Shown: in pieces, positions 11,632 to 20,602 of the stretch
Layout of the letters: every line of letters begins with the position of its first letter
How positions within the stretch are numbered: position 1 is the first letter of the stretch
Assembly (NCBI GenBank): GCA_000320545.1
Contig: ADNK01002633.1
Coordinates: 62,501 to 86,608 of the forward strand
Source: Bigelowiella natans CCMP2755
Taxonomy: Eukaryota; Cercozoa; Chlorarachniophyceae
Length of the DNA: 24,108 nucleotides
Reading direction: 5' to 3'
Translations under genes and position numbers: made by a program
Notes under the pieces: generated by a model
Seen by the model: the letters and a program-made list of their open reading frames with translations, nothing else
What the model was told of the DNA's origin: nothing
The model's database searches: none

Positions 11632-12453
11632 TTCTCTCCTATCACGTCAATCTGGCGATTTCCAGCTGGCGGCATGCTTCCACCTCTAGTTCCAGCTCAC
11701 TCTTTCGAAAGTTGTTTCTAAACTCCAATATCACTCCAAGGAACTCGTTGATGCCCATTTCGGGCTCGTAGTAAAACCTATGGACGAATGAGAACCATGC
11801 ACGGGTACACATCGCTATGATCAATATTTCCATTGCTTTCAAGGAGCAAGCAATAGTGCTAAAATAAAACTCCAGTGCAAGAGTAAAAACGCCCCGAATT
11901 CAAATCGGAGCGAAGTGGCCACTCGGCGTGATGTTTACGTGTGCATTCAAGCAGGGGGACGGAGAAACTCATCACGACTTTCGCAGAACGTCAAAATCCT
12001 CCGTGCAGGCCCTGAGCATGCCTTCCAGCTGCAGCAGCTTCTTTGATTCTCGCTCGTAAAATTGACTCAGATACCTACACAAAGAATGAGCGTTATATAG
12101 CGTGCAACTCCGAAGAAGACTTCCCCCGAGACCACATAACTCTATCAGCACTTATCGGCCGCAGCTGTCCTTTCCATAAACAAGGTAATACCGCATATAA
12201 TGTTCATCGGCCTGCTTCTCCTCCTGGCTGGTTTCTGAAGAGCTGCTCCTTCCTTCGATATCTTCAATTACTTGCCGCAGGCCTTCCATGTTCATAGAGA
12301 GCTCGTGTATCTGCCCTTTCGTTTCGTTGTAATTGATGGTGTGCGCCTCGTCGAGTCCCTGAAGGGGTGTACGCATACAGCCCAGAGTAAATGATACTAT
12401 AATATATGTATATATACATATATGTGAATATATTTGAATATGTAAATAGAACG

Positions 12454-12485
<32 letters not shown>

Positions 12486-15400
12486 ATATTCATTTATAAC
12501 ATATGTTTTTGCTTATATGTGTGTGTGTGTGTGTGTGTTTAACGTGTGTGTATTCGATGGCGAGTATTGCCGTCATAGAAGGAAGAAGTTCTTACATCTA
12601 ACTCATCATCAAACGTTCCACAACGCTCACTATCGATTGTGGTCGCGTGCATCACGATGACGTCCATGAGAGAGCCCTTCCCCTTGGTCATCTTGACCTA
12701 TAGATTCGATGGTGTCAATTGCAACCATGTCACAGGCGTAAGGTTGATGAGTCAAGAGTAAGAAAGAGAGAGGGGTATAGAGAGAGAAAACGATTGTTAA
12801 TACTTCAAAGGCAATCATTAAATAAAGGACAAAGACTATATCATCGTATCTGCCAGAGTCTTTGTTATTGCCTACCGCTGACAGCTTTTTTAGCGTGGAG
12901 ATTCGGAATCCCGCTGCGCTGCTTTCATTCAGCATGTTGATGAATCGAAGCACATTGTTAAGAATTCGGCCGAGCTGGCCTTCTCTCGATGCTGCCTGCA
13001 CCACGTTCACAGCACCATGAAGCAGCTTCACTGAGTTTGAGTAATGCGCGAAATCGCTGCCGAACGTGTGAGTGAATATCAGGTTTTTGACCCGATCCTC
13101 TACATTTTTAATGCGGTGCAGCTCAACCTGACGTTAAGAGGGGGGGAGGCGATGGTGTTTTTATGGGGGGGGGGGGGAGAAGGGAGGAAGGCAGAAAGAC
13201 CAAAGGTCGTTAAAATATTGCGTTCGTTTTCCCAACGCTTTTGCCTTTGTGTACGTTAGCCCAAACCTACCATCATCTGTTCTTCCTCCGGAAAGAGCTG
13301 CAGCAACTTGTCGCCGATGTTTGATTGTCTCTTGAATCTACGGTGTTTGTGTGAGATGCACAACAGGAGATTTCCGCTAATGTCATCGTGAAAGGAAAGG
13401 AGCGCAAGAGAAACCAGTAACATGCTTCGATCGATGACGCAACAGCTCGCACGGTGCGTGGACCTATTCATTCTTTAAGAAAAGCACTGCCTCTTACCTT
13501 TTCCGAGTGAGCTGCGCCATCGTCCTTTGAATGTCCTCGATTTCCTTCGCGGTCGCGCACATCTCTCCAATCCGGTTTAGATTCTCCTCCGTGAGCACCC
13601 GCATATCGATTGTGCGGAGTGCTTCTGCTATCTGGGGGCCTCTCAGGCCCATCGTTTTCTGTACGATTGAGATGTTCTGACGGCGTTGGTCACTGAGTAC
13701 CTGCAAGGTGCGTGTAAGTGTGTGTGTGTGTGTGTTAGAGAGAGAGGGGGGGGGGGGGGGGGGGGGGGGGGGAGGAAGGAGGTACGGGGGGGGGGCAGGA
13801 GGGAGTAAAAGGAACATTATAGCGAGGCGACCACAGAATATTATAAGTATCTAGGCCATGTGAGAAGATGATAGCTTGGCTTGATTGAAATCACTATTGC
13901 GCACACCTTTGTAGCCTTGAGCTCCTCTTCCATTTTACTCGTAGACCTCCTGCGTCTTGCAGCAACCCCTTTCGGTGTTTTCTGCTCGAGCTTGAAGCTC
14001 TGCAGGAAGAAGTCCTTAAACTCGTCATCCATCTCGAAACTCTCGCTCAGATCCCAAACGCCCTGGCAAGCAACATACATAGATCGCTCCTATCATTAAT
14101 GCCACCGAGTATCTACAAGGAAAAACCTGTTTGGCTGTACTTTGAATCTGTACTTTGAATTCTTCGATTATTTATGTACGCACACACATATGCATCCTGC
14201 TGTGGTTTGCAAAAATATTGGTAGTAGGCGCGCAGCTTCTACCTACCTGTTCTGCGCCAGCCCCTTGAAACGCGTCCATATGGACCTTACGATATGTGCG
14301 CCTGATGATGCAAAGGCATTTCTATAATCCTTCTCGATATTTGCCACGGCCAGAAGCCTCTTACTTTTTCCGCCCAGCCCGTGCAAAAGCAGGTGTGGAA
14401 GCTCCAGATATAGCGGGGGGGGGGGGAAGGCCCATCATCGGTGGGGGAGGAACTCCAGCGGGTAGCACAAAGGAGGGAGGGGGTGGGATAGCCGCGCTGA
14501 CAGGGCTGTCTAGTTGGGGCAGCTCGGGAGGGGTCGTAGGGTTTTTCTCAAGAGACGGCTGTGATGAAGGCTGTCATTTAAAAGCATCACTCATATGCTT
14601 GACACGTTTATGTGGGTGAAGGCATATAAGGGTACGAAAGAGTTTGTTGTCGTGTCTGTAAGCGGGCAGCAGCTCGACTTTGTGTGTGCATGTGGTTGTC
14701 TGTTCAAAAACAAGATAACTCCGTGTACAAAAACGCGGGAAGGGCAGAGAGAGAGAGAGAGAGAAAGGAAGCGAGTAGGACGAGGAAAAACTAAATAATT
14801 GATCTTACCACTGTTTTTATTTCCTTCGATTCAGTAGTAGCTAGAGTACTGCTGCAAGGAGTTTCCTATCAATGCGAAGATGGAATATCATAGCTTCAGT
14901 TGTGACGACGTTGTTTAAAGCAAAAGCGCGAAATTAAAGCCGTGCTCGGCCTAAAGTATGTATATTTTTTTTCAAGACTCCCCACCCCTCTTTTGAGCCA
15001 CAAGAAGGTAAATCATCGCTTTAGTGTCGTGGTATTCATTTAATTTGAACTAATACCACAGAGCTGTTGGTGGGCTCGCAATTGTTATCGAGCCTATGAC
15101 TCTGCTTCTCCTACGAACAAGAGGAGAGCACCGCGTGATATAGAATTGAAGTTGAAATATATAAACTGCGGCAATCGCGAATTCAAATTCATCCATCTGC
15201 TTCTTTCGCTCAATTGAATATGGCCATTCTCGTGTTGCATATATCTTAAATGCAGAGAACCTCCTCAAGCGGTTGGCCATCATCCACTAAGACGCTAGTT
15301 TGCTTCGATAGGAGATCATTGTCCTCTTCTCTGCAATGTGATAACTGTTTAGTAATGCTACGACAGTCGTCAAAAGTATACTTTTCAGTTTATTGTAGCA

Positions 15401-15768
15401 ATTTTGCGATTGATGTATATGCAATGATATACTATGTTTATAAATATGTAAATAAGCACATGTATGTGCTGATACGCTTAATTTCTTAACTATAGATAGC
15501 TCTTACTTGTTGTCGAGAAGTTTCGGGATGGTCTTTCGAGTAGCTGCGAATAGAGTAGATCACATATCTACGACACAGCGGAATATATAATAATACAAAA
15601 AAACTGCATGTGGTAGGCATCATGAAATGCTCGGCCCGAGCTATTTAGTGAAGACGAAGTTTGTGGTAATGTTTCGGTGGCATTCTCTGTCTGTATAAGG
15701 GCACGTGAATCAGAAGAGAGGTAGGGGAATGAGCGAAAGGTTCTTCGTTTACAGCAGCAGTTTCCCAT
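10737..15768 (-). CDS. Formin (FH1-FH2 actin nucleator) with MGNCCC N-terminus
   Basis: Nucleates and elongates unbranched actin filaments. Eighteen - strand exons join in consistent phase: 15597-15768, 15507-15543, 15261-15330, 15057-15110, 14809-14865, 14365-14570, 14247-14301, 13907-14062, 13498-13700, 13271-13337, 12876-13127, 12596-12697, 12192-12358, 11979-12074 (or to 11976), 11646-11777, 11421-11591, 11149-11243 and 10737-10900. Length is about 751 aa. ATG 15766-15768 gives MGNCCCKRR, a myristoylation/palmitoylation pattern. Residues about 131-198 are FH1 (IPPPPS, VPPPP, LPPPP). FH2 spans about 205-608: KVHMDAF, GVWDLSESFEMDDEF, QRRQNISIV, LHRIKNVEDRV, AAGFRISTLKKLSAV, EFLGVILEF. The tail is basic (QEKRKRAAHRKRQEE). 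No GTPase-binding or FH3 domain is seen. The last two exons are less certain than the FH2 part; an alternative stop is TGA 11417-11419. Confidence 0.9.
10941..10972. repeat. (GT)n microsatellite in a formin intron
   Basis: GT array (CA on the coding strand) in the 10901-11148 intron of the formin gene. Confidence 0.95.
11587..11640. repeat. (CT)n overlapping a formin splice acceptor
   Basis: On the formin coding strand this is a GA array running into the exon that starts ETPSALPH. The acceptor AG must lie within the array, and each 2-nt shift changes the reading frame. Confidence 0.9.
12453..12538. repeat. (TA)n and (GT)n arrays in a formin intron
   Basis: A TA array (12453-12482) and a GT array (12518-12538) in the 12359-12595 intron of the formin gene. 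Confidence 0.9.
13165..13177. repeat. G-run in a formin intron
   Basis: Thirteen G in the 13128-13270 intron (C-run on the coding strand). Confidence 0.85.
13713..13772. repeat. (GT)n plus 27-nt G-run in a formin intron
   Basis: GT array, a few GA units, then an uninterrupted G-run at about 13746-13772, within the 13701-13906 intron. On the coding strand it reads C-run, CT, CA, next to the acceptor TGCAG. Confidence 0.9.
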
Positions 15769-16371
15769 CTCAAGTATCTTCGCTCGATTGGGAAGCGGCT
15801 TCCTGCTAACAATTAGTAGTTTTCTGTGAGAACAGCAAGCTTGCCAAGGATTGAAAAACTAAAAACGAATACGTTGCACCTACATACACCAATAGGGCCG
15901 CGCGTGCACACGCCCTTGACACACGCATACGCCACGCAGCGCACACCTTGAGTGTTCAACTCGTAGATCTATCGGTAGATTGAAAGCTGTGAGAGGCGGC
16001 GGCAGTGGGACTACCTACTTCGTATTGTTAGTCGCATTTCCCTTTTTGCCCAAAATTGCCTTGTCGCTGTCCTAAATTCCCGTGCATTCTTTCAACTTAA
16101 ACTTGATGAAACGGTACGATGTGCTTTGCTCGAACCAGAACCCCATGTACGACCAGATCTACTACACCGTGTCGCTCGAACCAAAACACCAAAATTCGAG
16201 CTTGTCGCTCATCAAAAACAGCATTATTCTGAGCCGATCCCGCGTAGGAGAGCAATGATCATGATAGAGAATATTTTTGCTAAATAGCCTATAAATTATT
16301 GTTACGACAACGAATCCAACAGTTTTCTTCTTATTTTATAATTGAAAACAAAATCTTCGGCCATAGAAGCT
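15769..16371. promoter_or_regulatory. Divergent promoter region
   Basis: About 600 bp separate the formin ATG (- strand) from the ATG of the + strand basic-protein gene, so both promoters and 5' UTRs must lie here. A CCAAT at 15889-15893 and an inverted repeat GCTCGAA (16174-16180) / TTCGAGC (16195-16201) with a 14-nt loop are visible. The motif GCTCGAACCA occurs twice nearby. No TATA box was convincing. A 50-codon ORF (16106-16258) also lies inside. Confidence 0.5.
16106..16258 (+). CDS. Small ORF of 50 codons, doubtful
   Basis: ATG 16106-16108 to TGA 16256-16258. It begins MKRYDVLCSNQNPMYDQIYY and continues with a balanced composition. It has no known similarity and sits in a divergent promoter region; another frame across the same stretch is also open, so chance is quite possible. 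Confidence 0.15.
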   Translation: MKRYDVLCSNQNPMYDQIYYTVSLEPKHQNSSLSLIKNSIILSRSRVGEQ

Positions 16372-17000
16372 ATGGAGGCTGGGGAGATAAAGGACCTTGT
16401 TGCTTCGTGGGTGCGCTACAACGATAGTGAAGAAGAAGATCTGGATGAGAGTCAATCATATGAGGCAAGACCAGAACGTCTTGGGTTAGGAGCTAAGCCG
16501 CAGGGCCGCAAGAAAACAGAGGTAATAACACGATGTGTTTGTGTACTCACATTTCGATAGTAACTATTACTCATATTTCACGTTGAAAAGGAAGAGGACA
16601 TGCTTGATCGAAGAATTGCAGGTTGAATTTTTCAATGTCATATTTTTCCTCCCGGATAATTCGTTATTGTACGCGTACCGTTCAGGACGACTGCTAAAGC
16701 GAAGGAGAGACGATGGAGAGAAGGTACACCATGACTATTCACACGCATTCATTAGTAAAATTGACATCCTCTCTGATGATATTAATTTTCTCCGGTAACT
16801 GGAATCGTTTGTTTGGTGGTTGTTTTCAGGTGGAACTACCTGCGAAAGGTCTTAAGAAATCCCCATGTGTCACATAACGCGCTTTGGTCCTCTTGAAAAC
16901 GACATATAACGTCATTGTGTAGACGACGAGGAAGAAGAAGAGGTCAGCAAATTCGATGTCATTGCTAAGGTAAAGCATTTCGTATGAAAATCATTTTTAC

Positions 17001-17060
<60 letters not shown>

Positions 17061-17106
17061 TCTCTCCCTCTCTCTCTCTCTCTGTCGTCGAACACGCACG
17101 CACGCA

Positions 17107-17147
<41 letters not shown>

Positions 17148-17665
17148 GAGCCCACGCGGCCACAAGGAAAAGAGTTGTTACATATAGAGCAGCAGAAATT
17201 CAACAGATCTTTCTTGCAGCAGCTTTGGAATTTCACACTCATCTTGAACCTCATGCTCTATTCCACTGTGAATGTCAGCGGGCGGTCACCGTCTCACTCA
17301 ACGCCGACATCAACGAGAAAGCTACGACAAAGAAAAGGAAGCCACCCAGGGGAGGATTTGAAGAATTCATGAACCAAGTGCGACAGAATTCAAAAAAATA
17401 TCGTGTTGTTCAGCGTCCAATTCATCACAATTTGGTGCACAATTCTTTGAAATTGCAAAACGTTTCTCTTTTTGCAGATGCGATGCATCAACTGATGCCA
17501 TTGGGCCTCAATTTGTGATTGTTTTTTTTCCATCGAAATCGTCAGATGCACGCTGAAAGAGAAAAAAAAGCTGCAAAGCGGAGGAAAAAGAGAAAGAAGA
17601 AGAAAAAAAAATCAAAGGGTTCAATGAACGATGCAGCTGCTATTATTGCTTCTGAAGAAAAGTGA
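16372..17665 (+). CDS. Small Lys-rich, probably nuclear protein
   Basis: Family not identified with confidence. Exons: 16372-16521, 16591-16621, 16686-16723, 16830-16848, 16923-16969, 17279 to 17377 (or 17404 or 17434) and 17546-17665 (TGA 17663-17665). All phases agree, giving roughly 167-186 aa. The start MEAGEIKDLVASWVRYNDSEE leads to an acidic stretch and the motif RPERLGLGAKP. Later come RRIAGRLLKRRRDD, DDEEEEEVSKFDVIAKR, PPRGGFEEFMNQ and a C-terminal block of Lys/Arg (KKAAKRRKKRKKKKKK). Acidic patches plus a long poly-Lys tail suggest a nucleolar or RNA-associated role; this is inference from composition only. Four internal exons are only 19-47 nt. It is divergent from the formin gene and shares its promoter region. 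Confidence 0.65.
17005..17144. repeat. Compound microsatellite (CT)n(CA)n
   Basis: CT array to about 17083, then CA array from about 17107, in the 16970-17278 intron of the Lys-rich gene. Confidence 0.95.
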
Positions 17666-18874
17666 AGATTTTTCGTGCTGGCTTCTAGTGACTAGGTGTC
17701 TCTGTGCATGCGTGGTGCTGCATTGTGGTTATAAAGATTTAGCTTTGGACAGGTTTTTATGCAGAAACACGTGACTCGTTTGCAAACTTATGCGTTGCAC
17801 GTGTCATCGCATCAGCGCCATTTGCACACTATAGAACACTCAGCTATAGTATGTTCAGACTTGCGGGTGCACGTCCAGACGTGCCAGCGTGCGTGACATA
17901 CGTGCACTTCGCCGCGTGACAGGTGAGAGTGGACACAACACAGCTAGACAGTCGCACACGCATCTAGGCATGCTCGCAACGCTCCATGACGTTGCTGCGT
18001 GATTTTTTGCTCGTCTTTCACAGCTAACTCTACATGGCAGCAAGCTGGCCACGTGCGTCCAGCGTCCAGACATGTTTTTTGTGCACACGTGCTAGGCGTG
18101 CTCTGGTCTCTGCTGCAGGCTGTGTGTGGTGCTGGGTCTGGTGGTGCTGGCTCAGCTGGTGCGCAGCACACCAGCATGCGTGTACGCACGGCCAGGGGAC
18201 CACAACAACGTGACAAAGTCGTGTTTCGAGTTTCGAGTCATCACGTCCAGACGTGGTTGGATTGGTCGATGCGCTGCTAGGCTGGCTAGCTGGGCGAGAC
18301 GACGTGATCGATGCGTGAGTGCTCGACGCGTGCGCTGGTGCGGCAATGCGCTGTGTGTGTGTGCGTGTGCCCCCACCCAGCCACGACTGCACGAACACGT
18401 GTGGCCCAAAGCTACCACACGCACATCGCAACACGTTCTCTCAGCTCAACATCCAAACTCATTGCCAGCTAGCTCCAGAGCTCGATCGATTTCCACACGC
18501 CCGCCCACGCCTAGACGCGTGAATTGTTCAGCTGGTGGCTTTTCTTGAAAAGCAAAGCCAGGGCCGAACAAATGGGAGTGTGTGGTGTCAGTGGTGTTCA
18601 GCCGAAATTCAATGAGAATTGAATTGACATTCGTGCTGAGCATGTCGCACGTCGGCCACGCTCACCGCGCAGAAGAAATGCCCAATTTGGATCCGCAAAA
18701 CTTAGGATGGAGAATCATCTTGTTGGCATCTTGCGACATGGAAATGGACAGAAAAGAAAGGAAAAACGCCTGCTTTCAAGTTTTTCCGGTTAGTCCTCTG
18801 AATGGTCCTGTGTCTCAAAAAGATCCTTCGTGTTTCTGCAACGATCGCGTCGGGCTCGCACGGAGCTGGCTACG
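17666..18874. promoter_or_regulatory. G-box-rich upstream region of the plastid gene
   Basis: No coding gene is supported, although several frames on both strands stay open because the stretch is GC-rich. It holds five CACGTG hexamers (17768, 17798, 18050, 18086, 18396) and two copies of CACGTCCAGACGTG (17870-17883, 18242-18255). It lies between a gene stop and the ATG of a plastid-targeted protein. A promoter or upstream regulatory role is inferred; a degenerate repeat element is the alternative. A small palindrome GCTTTTCTTGAAAAGC sits near 18538-18553. Confidence 0.45.
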
Positions 18875-19013
18875 ATGAACCTCACGGTGCTCATGGGGTT
18901 GGTTTTCGTCAGCCCCATTGCACCAATCCACGCAAATGGTGTGCGAAGGCATCCGAATGGCGCCATGTCAAGTAATGCGAAATCTCGAGTTGCCCTGCGT
19001 TCATTTCGATACA

Positions 19014-19056
<43 letters not shown>

Positions 19057-19473
19057 GCGTGTGTGTGTGTGTATGTGTGTTTGTGTGTGTGTGTGTGTCC
19101 TTTCCAATACGTTCACATTTATTTGTAGACGGCATATTCACGCGGAAGTCTTCAGCGCTGCGGACCGGATGTAATTGGGGACGGGAAGGAATGCTGGGCG
19201 ATCGAAGCCCAGCCACGATGGTTCACGATTTCTAACTTTTCCCTTGTCAATCATTTGATTGTCCTAAGATCGATAAGTAATATGCGCATGCATCTAAGGC
19301 CAGTAACAAGGAGTTGCGCAAAGCCAAGCTCATTCAGAGGCAGTAGCTTGCAATCACAAACACGCACGCACACATGCACACAGGGAGAGCGAGGGCGGAG
19401 AAAGAGAGAGAGAATCACAAACACGCACGCACTCATGCACACAGAGAGAGCGAGGCCGGAGAAAGAGGGAGAG

Positions 19474-19516
<43 letters not shown>

Positions 19517-19947
19517 ATCTTACATTAACGGACATTGGTTTCCCTGATCTGGTATATAAATTCGAGCCATGGCAGCACCGTTGTCACACACCTCCATAAG
19601 CGCATGCACTTCACCCCAACAGCCAGTCTCCTCGTGTAGCTCACGCTTCGCTAATGATACTGTGGTTTTGGCAGGGCGAGTAATGGAAAGAATGAAATAA
19701 GTGCAACTGCACCTAGCGCCGTCTATGGTGGCCTTGGAATCGTTGCAAATCCCGTGGTCTGGTGGTCTCTATATTCCGTCTCTGAGACAGGTTCTCGGTG
19801 GATGTTTTTGTTGAAATGATTTGAACGCGGCTATTAAAAACGAATCTTGATGCTCGGAGATGGCTTGGCTAGATCGCTTCATGGCATGATGGCATGTGCT
19901 TGGCCTGGGTGGTCATCTTTTTAAGTTGGTTTATGTGGAGAAGAAGA

Positions 19948-19987
<40 letters not shown>

Positions 19988-20602
19988 GATGGGGGGGGTG
20001 GGGAGACTGGGAGGGAGAGGTTGGAACGGGGCGTTTAGTATTGAAAGGTAAAATAGAGTGCAACGCTTCGGACGCAAGTATGACCTTCATTCGAATGGAT
20101 GTGAGCATCATAAACATACTTTTGATTCCGTTTGAAACCGCACACAGCGAAAATGTGATCACGGTGTTTTGGCATTTGCCGCACTAAAAGGTCATGGACT
20201 GCCTGCTGGTCCGTTTGGCTTGCTTGGGCTCCTTGAGGGCATGGCATACCTTGTAATCCTGGGATTCATAGTTTTTAGCATTCGGGGGAAATTCTCGTCA
20301 GGAGGTACCGCTGCTTTTAATGCTTGCAATTCTCATCGAACGTTTGTACTCATCAGTTTGATGCCATTCCGCAAGCGTTCATCACGGTAATTAATTCGTA
20401 CTGGGCTATCCTACCAGCAGATGGCGATGGAAGACAATCACAAGGCTCTACAGGCGCGTTTGAGGCGGCCAAGAAGCTGTCGTATGTCACTTTGGCGGTG
20501 TCTTTAATAGTGTTTGGTTCCCTATTCTTTGAACAAGGTTGCATACCGAACGCAAAGCCGATACTCGATTACTCATCTGTTCTACCAGTGTGCCCAAACT
20601 AA
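18875..20602 (+). CDS. Plastid-targeted two-TM membrane protein
   Basis: Exons 18875-18966, 19675-19790, 20191-20304 and 20418-20602 (TAA) join in phase to a 168-aa protein. MNLTVLMGLVFVSPIAPIHA looks like an ER signal peptide, followed by a basic, transit-like NGVRRHPNGA. The mature part reads VYGGLGIVANPVVWWSLY, then SETGHGLPAGPFGLLGLLEG, a membrane segment (about 88-100), a Gly/Ser/Gln-rich loop, a second membrane segment (about 129-146), and a tail GCIPNAKPI. The TG-x-GLPAGPFGLLG..EG and C-terminal IPNA patterns resemble uncharacterised thylakoid proteins shared by cyanobacteria and plastid-bearing eukaryotes, recalled rather than searched. Function unknown. The donor GTCAAG at 18967 is less certain than the others (GTAATG at 18972 is close by), but only it fits the next exon's phase. 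Confidence 0.7.
19015..19098. repeat. Compound microsatellite (CT)n(GT)n
   Basis: CT array then GT array in the first intron of the plastid membrane-protein gene. Confidence 0.95.
19352..19513. repeat. Two-copy 61-bp minisatellite plus (GA)n tail
   Basis: Units at 19352-19412 and 19413-19473 both start AATCACAAACACGCACGCA and differ at only a few positions. A GA array continues to about 19513. Located in the first intron of the plastid membrane-protein gene. Confidence 0.9.
19949..19983. repeat. (TG)n microsatellite, intronic
   Basis: TG array followed by G-runs in the 19791-20190 intron of the plastid membrane-protein gene. Confidence 0.95.

Noticed and set aside
14142-14800. + strand Gly-rich ORFs opposite the formin FH1 exon
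   Set aside because: They are antisense shadows of the proline-rich FH1 coding sequence.
15978-16287. Open + strand stretch of about 103 codons in the divergent promoter
   Set aside because: No start codon near its 5' end, and many stretches of this length are expected by chance across six frames.
18030-18548. Long open frames on both strands in the GC-rich island
   Set aside because: Simultaneous opening of several frames is explained by GC content and few TA-containing stops; composition is not protein-like.
19129-19170. Possible extra exon GIFTRKSSALRTG in the plastid membrane-protein gene
   Set aside because: It fits a donor at 18972, but its own exit phase does not match the exon at 19675, whereas the direct join from 18966 does.
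19352-19513. Direct repeats considered as a CRISPR array
   Set aside because: Two adjacent units without spacers, in a eukaryotic intron; a minisatellite fits better.
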